The position numbers and the translations under genes were made by a program. From an uncultured bacterium (GTDB lineage: Bacteria; Desulfobacterota; Binatia; HRBIN30; CADEER01), in NCBI GenBank assembly GCA_902826395.1, contig CADEER010000015.1, positions 1 to 48,987 on the forward strand: a DNA stretch of 48,987 bases, written 5' to 3'. The notes under the pieces were generated by a model that worked only from the letters and a program-made list of their open reading frames with translations, ran no database searches and had not been told where the DNA came from. Below, piece after piece: positions 32,245 through 40,813 of this stretch (positions are counted from its first letter, which is position 1; each line of letters opens with the position of its first letter).

Positions 32245-33423
32245 CTAGTCGCGCGGCAATCCGAGGACGCGTTGCGCGATGATGTTGCGCTGCACCTCGG
32301 ACGTGCCGGCGAAGATCGTCGCGGCGCGGTAGTACTGATAAGAGCGCATCCAACGCCCGTTCCAGGCGGCGCGCGGGTCGCCGTGCCAGTACAGGCCGTC
32401 GCCGCCGAGGATCTCCATCGCCGCGTCGTGCAGTCGCTGGCTCATCTCGCTCCAGAAGAGCTTCACCAGGGAGCTCTCCGGCCCCGGCTTGCCGTGGCGG
32501 CGCACCTGGGTGAGCGTCCGCCAGTTGTGCAGCTTGAAGATCTCGACCTCGGTGAAGATCGCCGCGATCTTCTGGCGCACGATCGGGTCCGCCGCCGCCG
32601 GGCCGTCGCCGCGGCGCGTTTCGAGCGCCAACAGCAGCAGCGCGTCGAGCAGGATGCGGTGGATGACGAGCTGGCGCGGCGACGTGCCGCGCTCGTGGCT
32701 GAGAGTGGTCTGCGCGATCTGCCAACCGGCGTCGAGCTCGCCGACCAGGTTGGCCGCCGGCACGCGCACGTCTTCGAGAAAGACCTCGTTGAACTCCTCG
32801 CTGCCGGTCATCTGCCGCAGCGGGCGAACGGTGATGCCCGGGCTCTTCATGTCGACGATCAGGAAGCTGATGCCGCGCGACTTCGACGCCGCCGGGTCGG
32901 TGCGCGCGAGCAGGATGCCCCAGTCGGCGAACTGCGCGTAGCTGGTCCAGGTCTTCTGGCCGTTGACGATGAACCAATCGCCGTCGCGCTCGGCGCGGCA
33001 GCGCAGCGACGCCAGGTCCGAGCCGGCGTTGGGCTCGGAGAAGAGCTGACACCAGATCTCGTTGGCGGCGAGAATGTTCGGCAGATGCCGGACCTTCTGC
33101 TCCTCGGTGCCGTGCGCGATCAGCGTCGGCCCGACCAGATTGATGCCGATGCGGCCGATGATCTCCGGCGCCTGGGCGCGCGCCATCTCTTCTTGAAGGA
33201 TGTAGTTCTCGACCGTCGTGGCGCCGCGCCCGCCGTACTGGCGCGGCCAGTGCACGCCGACCCAGCCGCCGCCGTGCAGCCGCTTCTGCCAGGCGACGAG
33301 GACCCGTACCTCTTCCTCGAGTGATTCGAACTCGACGCCGGCGAGCGCGCCGACGTTGGCGCCCAGCCAGCTCCGCAGCTCATGCCGGAAAGCCTCTTCC
33401 TCGGCGCTGAAACTCAGGTCCAT
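32245..33423 (-). CDS. Acyl-CoA dehydrogenase 1
   Basis: This 392-residue FAD enzyme introduces a double bond into an acyl-CoA. It has the N-terminal helical domain with PRQYGGRGATTVENYILQEE, and the flavin/substrate strand region WCQLFSEPNAGSDLASL with KTWTSYAQFADWG. The C-terminal part has GTSEVQRNIIAQRVLGLPRD. It is closely similar to the dehydrogenase upstream at 33572-34732. These resemble the long-branch ACADs found in pairs (heterodimeric) in steroid or aromatic/cyclic acid degradation of actinobacteria and relatives; the exact substrate is open. Confidence 0.94.
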   Translation of the reverse strand: MDLSFSAEEEAFRHELRSWLGANVGALAGVEFESLEEEVRVLVAWQKRLHGGGWVGVHWPRQYGGRGATTVENYILQEEMARAQAPEIIGRIGINLVGPTLIAHGTEEQKVRHLPNILAANEIWCQLFSEPNAGSDLASLRCRAERDGDWFIVNGQKTWTSYAQFADWGILLARTDPAASKSRGISFLIVDMKSPGITVRPLRQMTGSEEFNEVFLEDVRVPAANLVGELDAGWQIAQTTLSHERGTSPRQLVIHRILLDALLLLALETRRGDGPAAADPIVRQKIAAIFTEVEIFKLHNWRTLTQVRRHGKPGPESSLVKLFWSEMSQRLHDAAMEILGGDGLYWHGDPRAAWNGRWMRSYQYYRAATIFAGTSEVQRNIIAQRVLGLPRD

Positions 33424-33470
33424 GCGCCGGCTCCGGCTGCAAGCGATTTGCGGGGCACGATTGCTGCAAT

Positions 33471-33565
33471 CGTGAACCGTGAACCGCGAACCGTGAGCTT
33501 GAGATTTGATGTTCCCGGTTCACGGTTCACGGTTCCCGATTTTGGTTCCCGGTTCACGGTTCCCG
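33471..33565. repeat. Tandem heptamer hairpin E6
   Basis: The left arm is four heptamers CGTGAAC, CGTGAAC, CGCGAAC, CGTGAGC (33471-33498). A 12-nt loop follows, then seven GTTC[AC]CG heptamers in two blocks (33511-33538 and 33545-33565). Left arm and first right block match at 24 of 28 positions. It lies between the two acyl-CoA dehydrogenase genes. Confidence 0.85.
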
Positions 33566-33571
33566 GCGTCT

Positions 33572-34732
33572 TCATCGCGGCAATCCGAGCAGCCGCTGTG
33601 CGATGATGTTGCGCTGAATCTCCGACGTGCCTCCGGCGATGCTGGCGCAGCGCGACCAGAGCATGCGCTGCTGCCAGCGGCCATCGTCGAGCGCCGCGTC
33701 GTCGCCGGCGACGAGCTGCGCCGCCGGGCCGAGCGCTTCGAGCGAGAGATCGCCGAGCCGCTGCGTCATGTCGGCCCAGAAGAGTTTTACGATCGAGCTC
33801 TCCGGGCCGGGCAATTCGCCTTTGGCGAGTCGGCTCATCATGCGGCAGTTGTGCAGGCGCATGACTTCGACGTCGATGTAGCGCGCAGCGTACTCCTGGC
33901 GCAGCGTCGGATCGGCGGCGCCGCCGCCATCGCGCAACAGGTCGCCGAGCTCGTCGACGTAGATCTTGTGGAGGACTTGCTCCTTGAACGGAAACGACGT
34001 GCCGCGCTCGTGGGCCAGGGTCGTGCTGGCAACGCCCCAGCCGGCGTTCTCCTTCCCGATCAGATTGGTGCGCGGCACTTCCGCGGCGTCGAAGAAGGTC
34101 TCGCTGAACTCGGCGCTGCCGGTGATCTGGCGCAGCGGCCGGATGGTGATCCCAGGCGTGCGCATGTCGACGATGAAGCAACTGATCCCCTTGTGCTTGG
34201 CCGCGTCGGCGTCGGTGCGCGCGAGGAGGATGCCGAATTTGGCGAACTGCGCGTAGCTGGTCCACACCTTCTGACCGCTGACCCGGAATACGTCGCCGTC
34301 GGCCTCGGCGCGGGTGCGCAGGGCGGCGAGGTCGGAGCCGGCGCCGGGCTCGGAGTAGAGCTGGCACCAGATCTCCTCGCAGCTCAGGATCTTCGGCAGG
34401 TAGCGGCGGCGCTGTTCGTCGGTGCCGTGCGCGATCAGCGTCGGCCCGACCAGGTTGATGCCGACGCGATTCATCATCTGCGGCGCGCGGGCGCGCGCCA
34501 TCTCCTGCTGGAAGATCGCCTGCTCGGTAAGCGAGGCGCCGCGGCCGCCGTACTCGCGCGGCCAGTGCACGGCGGCCCAGCCGGCGTCGAACAACTTGCG
34601 CTGCCACGCGCTCAGGTACTCGGCTTCCTCGTCGAGCGTCGCCGGCAGCGGCCCGCGCGGCGCGTTCGCCGCGAGCCAGCGGCGCAGCTCGAGTCGGAAT
34701 TCGGTTTCTTTGTCGGTGTAGGAGAAGTCCAT
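33572..34732 (-). CDS. Acyl-CoA dehydrogenase 2
   Basis: This 386-residue paralogue of the downstream dehydrogenase keeps WPREYGGRGASLTEQAIFQQE, IWCQLYSEPGAGSDLAAL, KVWTSYAQFAKFG and GTSEIQRNIIAQRLLGLPR. The true start is ATG at 34730-34732 (MDFSYTDKETEF); the frame continues upstream only through the repeat. Heptamer hairpins stand 6 nt after its stop and 3 nt before its start, so no normal Shine-Dalgarno remains. The pair may form a heterodimer or be a duplication product. The adjacent CoA-transferase suggests one acyl-CoA pathway. Confidence 0.94.
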   Translation of the reverse strand: MDFSYTDKETEFRLELRRWLAANAPRGPLPATLDEEAEYLSAWQRKLFDAGWAAVHWPREYGGRGASLTEQAIFQQEMARARAPQMMNRVGINLVGPTLIAHGTDEQRRRYLPKILSCEEIWCQLYSEPGAGSDLAALRTRAEADGDVFRVSGQKVWTSYAQFAKFGILLARTDADAAKHKGISCFIVDMRTPGITIRPLRQITGSAEFSETFFDAAEVPRTNLIGKENAGWGVASTTLAHERGTSFPFKEQVLHKIYVDELGDLLRDGGGAADPTLRQEYAARYIDVEVMRLHNCRMMSRLAKGELPGPESSIVKLFWADMTQRLGDLSLEALGPAAQLVAGDDAALDDGRWQQRMLWSRCASIAGGTSEIQRNIIAQRLLGLPR

Positions 34733-34735
34733 GGT

Positions 34736-34810
34736 CGTGAACCGTGAACCGTGAACCGTGAACTCCTGAACGGTGGATTTCCGTGCACGGTTCACTGTTC
34801 ACGGTTCACG
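34736..34810. repeat. Tandem heptamer hairpin E7
   Basis: Four perfect CGTGAAC heptamers (34736-34763), a 19-nt loop, and four complementary heptamers (34783-34810) match at 26 of 28 positions. The repeat covers the ribosome-binding region of acyl-CoA dehydrogenase 2 and ends 4 bp before the stop of the CoA-transferase. Confidence 0.88.
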
Positions 34811-34814
34811 GCAA

Positions 34815-36029
34815 TCAGATGGCGCGATGCCTCCGCAATTCAGCGATCTCTTCATCCTTCAAATCGAGAAGGTCGCGCAAGATCTCATCGGTGTCGGCGC
34901 CGCAGCGCGAAGCGGGTCCATACACTGGCTCGACGCCGTCGAGTTTGAGGGGGGAGCCGACCTGGCGAACTCGGCCGAACATTTCATGCTCGTACTCGAC
35001 GATCATCTGCCGGTGCAGGACTTGCTCGTCGCGCAGCGCCTCAGCCACCGAGTTGACGGGCGCGCTCGGCACCTGACCGCGCAGTCGATTCAACCATTCG
35101 GCGGTGGTGTGGGTTTGAAAGCGCTCTTTCAGCAGCGGGATCAGCTCGTCGCGGTTGTCGAACCGATCGGCGATGGTGGCGAATCGGGGGTCGGCGGCGA
35201 GCTCGTCGAGATCGAGGCAGGCGGCGAGTCGCTGCCAGAACTTCTGCTTCATGCACATGACGACGATGTAGCCGTCGGCGGTGGCGAAGGTCTGCGACGG
35301 CACCAGCGACGGATGCGCCGAGTCGGGCAGGCGGGTCGGCTCGATGCCGCGGCTGAGATTCCAGGCGGCGAGGTAGTTGAGCATCGACAGAGCGGTGTCG
35401 AGCAAGCTGACGTCGACGTCGCCGCCGATGCCGGTGTCGCGCACGCGCAGCAGACCGATCACCAGTCCGAGTGCCGACATCATGCCGCCGGAGAAATCGA
35501 CGACCGAGACGCCGGCCTTGGTCGGCGGTCCGCCGGGATCGCCGGTGAGGCCCATGAAGCCAGCCGCGCTCTGCAGTAGATAGTCGTAGGCCGGCTCGGC
35601 ATGGCGCGGGCCGCTGCGCCCGTAGCCGGTGAGCGAGCAGCAGACGATGCGCGGGTTGGCATCCTGCAAGCTCGCGTAGTCGAGGCCGAGCTTGGCTGGC
35701 AGGTCGCCGCGCGTGTTGCAGTAGATGGCGTCGCAATGCGCGGCGAGGCGTCGCAGCAGATCTCGGCCGCTCTCCACCCGCAAGTTGAGCGTCATCGAGC
35801 GCGCGTTGCGATTGAGCGCCTGGAAGTAGAGGGAATCGCCGTCTTCGGCGAACGGCGGCACGTTGCGCGCCTCGTCGCCGCCGGTGACGGGATCCTCCAC
35901 TTTGATGATCTCGGCGCCGAGATCGCCGAGCAGCGTCATCGCGTAGGGTCCGGCGCCAAGCTGGGTGAAGGCGAGTATGCGCGTACCGGCGAGCGGCAGC
36001 GAGCGGTTGGGCGGCGCGCCGGCAGTCAC
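34815..36029 (-). CDS. CaiB/BaiF family (type III) CoA-transferase
   Basis: This 404-residue enzyme belongs to the family that moves CoA between carboxylic acids. It shows PLAGTRILAFTQLGAGPYAM at the start, LGDLGAEIIKVEDP, YGRSGPRHAEPAYDYLLQSA, and GDPGGPPTKAGVSVVDFSGG with the candidate catalytic Asp. The start is taken as GTG at 36027-36029, just after the upstream gene's stop at 36044; earlier frame is non-conserved and Arg-rich. It probably feeds substrates to the two acyl-CoA dehydrogenases. The acyl substrate is not predictable. Confidence 0.92.
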   Translation of the reverse strand: MTAGAPPNRSLPLAGTRILAFTQLGAGPYAMTLLGDLGAEIIKVEDPVTGGDEARNVPPFAEDGDSLYFQALNRNARSMTLNLRVESGRDLLRRLAAHCDAIYCNTRGDLPAKLGLDYASLQDANPRIVCCSLTGYGRSGPRHAEPAYDYLLQSAAGFMGLTGDPGGPPTKAGVSVVDFSGGMMSALGLVIGLLRVRDTGIGGDVDVSLLDTALSMLNYLAAWNLSRGIEPTRLPDSAHPSLVPSQTFATADGYIVVMCMKQKFWQRLAACLDLDELAADPRFATIADRFDNRDELIPLLKERFQTHTTAEWLNRLRGQVPSAPVNSVAEALRDEQVLHRQMIVEYEHEMFGRVRQVGSPLKLDGVEPVYGPASRCGADTDEILRDLLDLKDEEIAELRRHRAI

Positions 36030-36043
36030 TCGAGCACCGATGA

Positions 36044-36865
36044 CTATCGCCGCCGGAGAGACGGCCGCGAAGGCGTTGGCTCGGGTGCGCCGGCATCGAA
36101 ACGGCGCGGCCGCCAGTAGCGCGTCGCACCTGCGAAAGCCGATAGCGACGTGACCACCGAGCCGGCATTGAGGGACGAGGACCACACCGCATCGTCGGCT
36201 TCGATCCATCCGACGTGATACGGCGCGCCGTGCGCGTAGTAGACCACCAGATCGCCGGGATCGGCGGTCCCTACTTCGACGAAGTGGGAAGAATCTGGGA
36301 TCGCGGCGACCGGTGTGTACGGAATGTCCCAGCCGGCGTCGCGCAACCGACCCCAGACGGCGGCGCTGTTGCTCGTGTATTCGGTTCCCGGCTGCAGCAG
36401 CTCGGCGAGCGTTTCGGGCTCGACGGAGGTCTCGAATACGTGCGGCACGGGCGGTGCTCCGCCAATCAACCAACCCCCATCGCCGTCCGGCACCAGCATC
36501 AGGGTCACTGTTTCGAGCCGTGCTTTCTTGCCGTTCTCCATGGTGCGATCGACCTCTCCCGGCTTCACCTCGCCGGTGACCGTGTAGGTGACGTCGACCT
36601 CGACCCTGTCGTCGCTTCGGCGCGGCGTGCTGATCTCATAGCCCTGCATCAGGACGACGCGGTCCCAGGCCGGCTCGAGCCGCCAGGCCAGGAGGGGTGC
36701 AATGTTCTGCCATTCGTAGGGACTCAGCCGGTCGCCGCGCCCGTCGGCGCTGCAAAAGTCGCGGACGACGTGCAGCGGATCGTCGCCGCGCGCGATGGCC
36801 GCGGTGAGCATCACGCCTGCATACAGCGCTGCCGCCAGGGTTTTTCCAATGCGATGTGCCGGCAC
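36044..36865 (-). CDS. Exported protein with NlpC/P60-like C-terminal half lacking catalytic Cys
   Basis: This 273-residue protein has a signal peptide (LAAALYAGVMLTAAIARG). The first domain is an alpha/beta region with VEVDVTYTVTGEVKPG. The second resembles an NlpC/P60 fold: SNSAAVWGRLRDAGW where active enzymes have DCSxxV, then ADPGDLVVYYAHGAPYHVGW. The catalytic Cys would be Asn, so it is probably inactive or misassigned. It is the first gene of the minus-strand run with the CoA-transferase, 14 nt before it. Its role is unknown. Confidence 0.75.
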   Translation of the reverse strand: MPAHRIGKTLAAALYAGVMLTAAIARGDDPLHVVRDFCSADGRGDRLSPYEWQNIAPLLAWRLEPAWDRVVLMQGYEISTPRRSDDRVEVDVTYTVTGEVKPGEVDRTMENGKKARLETVTLMLVPDGDGGWLIGGAPPVPHVFETSVEPETLAELLQPGTEYTSNSAAVWGRLRDAGWDIPYTPVAAIPDSSHFVEVGTADPGDLVVYYAHGAPYHVGWIEADDAVWSSSLNAGSVVTSLSAFAGATRYWRPRRFDAGAPEPTPSRPSLRRR

Positions 36866-36977
36866 GAGGCGTCATCTTGGGCGGCAGCGCCGCGTGACGC
36901 AATCCAGAGCGGCAGCGGATTCGCCGGCGCGGCGCGCGGCGGTTGCCCAGGTGTGCGGTTCCGGCCATCGTGCGCCC

Positions 36978-37667
36978 ATGCCGGGGAAGGGGCGAAGTGG
37001 GCATGGCGCGGGTCGCCGGCGGCGGGCCGCGAGCGGCGGTGGTCGCTCGACCGGCAGCGCCGGCGGCTACCAGCGCAAGGATGCGTTCTACCGTCGCGCC
37101 AAAGAGGAAGGGTATCGATCGCGGGCCGCGTACAAGCTGCTCGAAATCAACGAGCGGTATCACTTGATTGGCCGCGGCGCGCGCGTGCTCGACCTCGGTT
37201 GCTGGCCGGGTGGCTGGCTACAGGTGGCGGTGAGCCTGGCTGGGCCGACGGGGACCGTGGTCGGCGTCGATCTGCGCGAGACCGATCCGCTGTCCGGTGC
37301 GGTCATCCTGACCGGCGACGTCACCGACGGCGCCGTCATCGAACGCCTGCGCGCCGCAGCGCCGGGGGGCGCCTATGATGTCGTCATTGCCGACCTGTCG
37401 CCGCAGCTCAGCGGTGTCCGGTTTCGCGACGAAGCGCGCGCCGCGGAGCTCAACGAGATCGCGCTGTCCGTCGCCGAGGCGCTGCTGCAGCCCGGCGGCT
37501 CGCTGTTGATGAAGACGTTCATGAGCGGCGAAACCGAAGGCATTCTGCGCCGCGCCCGCGCCCTCTTCGGGGCGGTTCGCCTGACGGCGGTCGAGGCGAC
37601 GCGCAAGGGGTCGGCGGAGCAGTACATGATCGCGCGCGAGAAGCGCTCTCTCGGCCTGGCGCAATAG
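36978..37667 (+). CDS. rlmE: 23S rRNA 2'-O-methyltransferase RlmE (FtsJ/RrmJ)
   Basis: This 229-residue SAM-dependent enzyme methylates the 2'-O of U2552 in 23S rRNA. The K-D-K-E tetrad is visible in SRAAYKLLEI, VIADLSPQLSG, LLMKTFMSGE and EATRKGSAEQYMIA. The SAM loop is VLDLGCWPGGWLQVA. The N-terminus is a basic, glycine-rich extension (MPGKGRSGHGAGRRRR), longer than in E. coli, which may help rRNA binding. ATG at 36978 was chosen because upstream frame is non-conserved. It stands alone between divergent and repeat regions. Confidence 0.94.
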   Translation: MPGKGRSGHGAGRRRRAASGGGRSTGSAGGYQRKDAFYRRAKEEGYRSRAAYKLLEINERYHLIGRGARVLDLGCWPGGWLQVAVSLAGPTGTVVGVDLRETDPLSGAVILTGDVTDGAVIERLRAAAPGGAYDVVIADLSPQLSGVRFRDEARAAELNEIALSVAEALLQPGGSLLMKTFMSGETEGILRRARALFGAVRLTAVEATRKGSAEQYMIAREKRSLGLAQ

Positions 37668-37800
37668 ATTATCTAGAAAGTTGATAACTATCAGACGGGT
37701 CGGTAGCCTGGCCCGTATGAGGGCGTCATCGGGCGGCGCGCCCGGGTTTTGTGCGCCAATTCGGGTCGGTGGAAGACGGGCCGGTAATAGGCGCGTCAAT

Positions 37801-37939
37801 TCGGCTTCGGGACTGCCGGTTTCTCCCGTACACGTACACGTACTCGTACGCGTACCCGTACACGATCAACGCCCGAGAAACACCGTGTACGAGTACGGGT
37901 ACGAGTACGTGTACGGTCACGCATCTTCGTTTTCCGACA
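37801..37939 (+). repeat. Tandem-unit hairpin element E3 (GTAC hexamers)
   Basis: The left flank GGCTTCGGGACTGCCGGTTT (37803-37822) is followed by an arm of GTAC-NN hexamers (37827-37864). A 19-nt loop starting ATCAA comes next, then a complementary arm (37884-37916) and a right flank ending TTCCGACA (37932-37939). It is a near-full-length relative of E2 and shares its left flank with E1. Confidence 0.88.
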
Positions 37940-38253
37940 CGCTCGGAAGCCGGGATCCAGGTGGGGCCACTGGTGGCTGCGGTCTGGAGGCGGGCTCTCG
38001 TCGAGGTGGCGGCGTGGCCCGTCTCGGGCCGCCCGGGGTTGGTGCCAGCGTCATCATCTCGTCGCCGGCACACCAGCCGGTGGGGAAACTGGTGTGGCGA
38101 CTGCGCCATTTTTGCCGACCTCCCGACATACCGCGTAGCACCCGTCAGGTTCTTCGACATTTTCGTGCCAGACGGCGGGTATTTGTGTGCCGGGGACTGC
38201 TGTTGGGAGCGACAAATCATGTGGCCAGTCCCATGAAAGTTGTTGCTGCCAAG

Positions 38254-38270
38254 TTGGCCTGGATTTCGCT
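38254..38270 (+). promoter_or_regulatory. Sigma-54-like promoter for pilM operon
   Basis: TTGGCCTGGATTTCGCT has GG-N10-GC, TTGGC and TCGCT. The predicted transcription start is near 38281, with a leader of about 140 nt before pilM. No YTGYAG palindrome was found nearby. Confidence 0.32.
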
Positions 38271-38421
38271 TTCTACGGAACCCGCGGCGCTCGGCGGCCG
38301 CGACGAACGCCTACACACGGGAGGGTGAGGGGCCTTGGAGGTCAACTCATGAACTGGATGGAAAACAGCATGCGACATGATATGCGAGTCCACGGCTGGA
38401 CGGACGGCGGGGGGCGTTGAG

Positions 38422-39531
38422 ATGGCTGCCGTAACAGACCAGGTCAAACGGCTTTTCACCTTGTCTCTCGGGGACTTGAACCCGTTCCGGCGCGAAGAGA
38501 ACTACGTCAGCGTCGATATCGGTTCGAGCTCGATCAAGGTCATAGAGGCGCGCACCGGCGTGCACGGCATCGAGGTTCTGAACTTCGGCAGCGTGCCCAC
38601 CCCGACCTCCGCGATCCACTCCAACATGGTCACGGAGCCGGACATGGTCGGCGAGGCGTTGCGCGGCCTGCTCGAGCACAAGGGCATCCGCGCCCGCAAG
38701 GCGATCACCGCGGTCCCCGGACCGGCGGTCATGATCAAGCGCGTGTCGCTGCCGAACCAGAGCCCGCAGGAGACCGAGCAGGCGGTGCTTCTCGAAGCGC
38801 GCAACTTCATTCCCGAGGAGCTCGACAACGTCAATCTCGACTTCCAGGTCACCAGCACCGCGATGGGCAACGACGACGTCGAGGTGCTGATGGCTGCGGC
38901 GAAGAAGGACATCGTCAGCAGCTACGCCGACACGCTGCGTGTCGCCGGCCTGACGCCAGTGGTGATCGACGTCGACTACTTCGCGCTCGACAACATGTAC
39001 GAGCTCAACTACGACCCGCTCGAGAATCAAGTCGCGGCGCTCGTCAACATCGGCTCCCGCTACTCCTCGATCAACATTCTGAAGGAGGGGCGGTCGACCT
39101 TCACCGGTGACGTTCCGGTCGGCGGTCGCGACATCACGGAAGCGCTCGTGCGCGACCTCGGCATCCCCGCCGACGAGGCGGAGCGGATCAAGCTCGGGGT
39201 CGCTGCCGGCGATTTCGACGAAGAGCAGATCAGTATGGCCCTTCTTCCGGCGGTGGATGCGCTCATCGAGGAAGTGCACTACGCGCTGTCGTTTTTCTGG
39301 ACCGCGGCGACCGACGAGCGCATCGACGTGCTCTATCTGAGCGGTGGCGGTGCGATGACGCCGGAGCTGGCCAATCGCCTCGCCGAGCGCGCCGAGGCCC
39401 CCGTCGAGGTGACCGATCCGTTTGGTCGCATCTTCATCGACGAGGAGGTCGACGCTGCCGCCCTGCGCCGCCGCGCGTCGGAGTTTGCCATCGCGATGGG
39501 CCTCGCGGTGAGAAGGCCGGTGGACAAATGA
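38422..39531 (+). CDS. pilM: Type IV pilus inner-membrane platform protein PilM
   Basis: This 369-residue actin-like ATPase is cytoplasmic and binds the PilN N-terminus. The ATP-site strand is YVSVDIGSSSIKVIEA; later motifs are LVNIGSRYSSINIL and VLYLSGGGAMTPELANRL. The N-terminal LGDLNPFRREE is typical of family starts. ATG at 38422 was chosen; the frame upstream is short. The stop overlaps the pilN start (ATGA), first of a chain of four overlaps through pilP. Confidence 0.96.
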   Translation: MAAVTDQVKRLFTLSLGDLNPFRREENYVSVDIGSSSIKVIEARTGVHGIEVLNFGSVPTPTSAIHSNMVTEPDMVGEALRGLLEHKGIRARKAITAVPGPAVMIKRVSLPNQSPQETEQAVLLEARNFIPEELDNVNLDFQVTSTAMGNDDVEVLMAAAKKDIVSSYADTLRVAGLTPVVIDVDYFALDNMYELNYDPLENQVAALVNIGSRYSSINILKEGRSTFTGDVPVGGRDITEALVRDLGIPADEAERIKLGVAAGDFDEEQISMALLPAVDALIEEVHYALSFFWTAATDERIDVLYLSGGGAMTPELANRLAERAEAPVEVTDPFGRIFIDEEVDAAALRRRASEFAIAMGLAVRRPVDK

Positions 39532-40187
39532 TTCGTATAAATCTGTTGCCGCTCCGCGAGGCGGAGCGGGCCGTTGGCCGGCGCAACCAGATGTCGCTGG
39601 TCGCCCTCGGAGCGACCATCTCGGCGCTGATCATGGTCGTGCCGTACATGATCCAGGGCCGCCAGATGGGCCAGATCGAAGAGCAGATCCGCGTCACTCA
39701 GGACGAGATCCAGATTTATACCAAGAAGGTTGCGGAGGTCCGCGATCTGGATCGCCTGCGCGCCGACGTGCAGGCGAAGCTTCAGGTCGTTCAAGACCTC
39801 AACGACAAGCGGATCGGCCCGGCACGCGTGCTGCGCGATCTGAGCATTGCGACGCCCGAGAATCTCTGGCTGCTCGATTTCAACGAAGGCAATGCCAACG
39901 CGACGTTGACGGGGATGGCGCTCGACAACGAGACCATCGCCCGCTTCATGCGCCAACTGTCGGCGTCCGACTACTTCGTCGCCGTGGACCTCGTCGAGAC
40001 CTCGCGCCGAACGGCGTCGGAGTCTCCATCGGCAGAAGGCGCGCCGCTGTCGTTCACACGATTCATCGTCAAAGCCTCGATCGACTACTTCGGCCGAGAT
40101 GGCGAGCGGCCTGAAGGCGTTCCGGCCGCGGATCTCGAAGTCGAGGCGAACGCCGCCGGTGCGGCCAAGCGGGAGAAGAAGTCATGA
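39528..40187 (+). CDS. pilN: Type IV pilus assembly protein PilN
   Basis: This 219-residue bitopic inner-membrane protein begins with the conserved MIRINLLPLRE that docks into PilM. A membrane helix follows (LVALGATISALIMVVPYMI), then a coiled coil (residues about 45-95) and a ferredoxin-like periplasmic domain (ENLWLLDFNEGNANATLTGM to FIVKASIDYF). It overlaps both neighbours by four bases. Its partner is PilO. Confidence 0.94.
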   Translation: MIRINLLPLREAERAVGRRNQMSLVALGATISALIMVVPYMIQGRQMGQIEEQIRVTQDEIQIYTKKVAEVRDLDRLRADVQAKLQVVQDLNDKRIGPARVLRDLSIATPENLWLLDFNEGNANATLTGMALDNETIARFMRQLSASDYFVAVDLVETSRRTASESPSAEGAPLSFTRFIVKASIDYFGRDGERPEGVPAADLEVEANAAGAAKREKKS

Positions 40188-40813
40188 ACGATCTCGTCGA
40201 TCGCTTGATGGACATGCCGGTTCGCCAGCGTGTCCTGATGCTGGTGGGCTTCGTCTTCATGGTGTTCTTTGCGTACGCCTACTTCATCTACTGGCCGCGC
40301 GCCGATCAGATCGATCAGTTGCGCGCCGATCTGCAGACCAAGGTCGAAGACCTGGAGAAGAAGAAGGCGCTGGCAGCCAACCTGAGCAAGGCGAAGGCGG
40401 AGCTCGAAGATCTGCGCGCCGCCCTGCGCAAGGCCGTGGCACAACTGCCCGACACCAAGGAGATTCCCGACCTGTTGAGCGGCATCTCCGCGGTGGCGCG
40501 CGAGTCCGGCCTCGAAATCGCGCAGTTCCGGCAGCGCCCCGAGATCTACCGCGACTTCTATGCCGAGGTGCCGGTCGAGATCCTCGTGCGCGGCACCTAC
40601 TTCCAGGTCGAAGAGTTCTTCAACCAGGTCGCCGAGCTGACTCGAATCGTCAACGTCAAGGACATCGGCATGAAGGGGCCGAACGTCGTGGAAGAAGACC
40701 CCGTCAAGCTGCAGACCTCGTGTTCCGCCACCACCTTCCGCTTCCTCGACGAGGAAGAGCGCGAACGCATCCGGCAGGAGCGCGAGGCCAAGAAGAAGGG
40801 GAAGAAGCGGTGA
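40184..40813 (+). CDS. pilO: Type IV pilus assembly protein PilO
   Basis: This 209-residue protein has a short cytoplasmic start, one membrane helix (VLMLVGFVFMVFFAYAYFIY), and a long coiled coil (residues about 45-90). A periplasmic domain follows with LSGISAVARESGLEIAQFRQ and VPVEILVRGTYFQVEEFFNQ, the typical PilO pattern. It forms a heterodimer with PilN and contacts PilP. The C-terminus is basic (EREAKKKGKKR). Confidence 0.94.
   Translation: MNDLVDRLMDMPVRQRVLMLVGFVFMVFFAYAYFIYWPRADQIDQLRADLQTKVEDLEKKKALAANLSKAKAELEDLRAALRKAVAQLPDTKEIPDLLSGISAVARESGLEIAQFRQRPEIYRDFYAEVPVEILVRGTYFQVEEFFNQVAELTRIVNVKDIGMKGPNVVEEDPVKLQTSCSATTFRFLDEEERERIRQEREAKKKGKKR

Larger units (their letters stand above)
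37668..38421. other. Long intergenic region between rlmE and pilM
   Basis: These 754 bases hold element E3 (37801-37939), a small palindrome TGATAACTATCA (37683-37694), a 7-bp stem GGGACTG/CAGTCCC (38193-38232) and a sigma-54-like element (38254-38270). Frames crossing it are repeat-derived or lack ribosome sites. A Cys-rich frame around 38100-38236 looks chance-made. No riboswitch family was recognised. Confidence 0.6.

Noticed and set aside
34733..34795. N-terminal extension of acyl-CoA dehydrogenase 2
   Set aside because: It is encoded by the heptamer hairpin; the family N-terminus begins at MDFSYTDKE.
33471..34810. CRISPR-like array from repeated CGTGAAC units
   Set aside because: Units are contiguous 7-mers without spacers, arranged as inverted arms.
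37681..38328. Frames crossing element E3 (VHVHVLVRV, VYEYGYEYVYG)
   Set aside because: They are translations of the hexamer repeats with no conserved protein signal.
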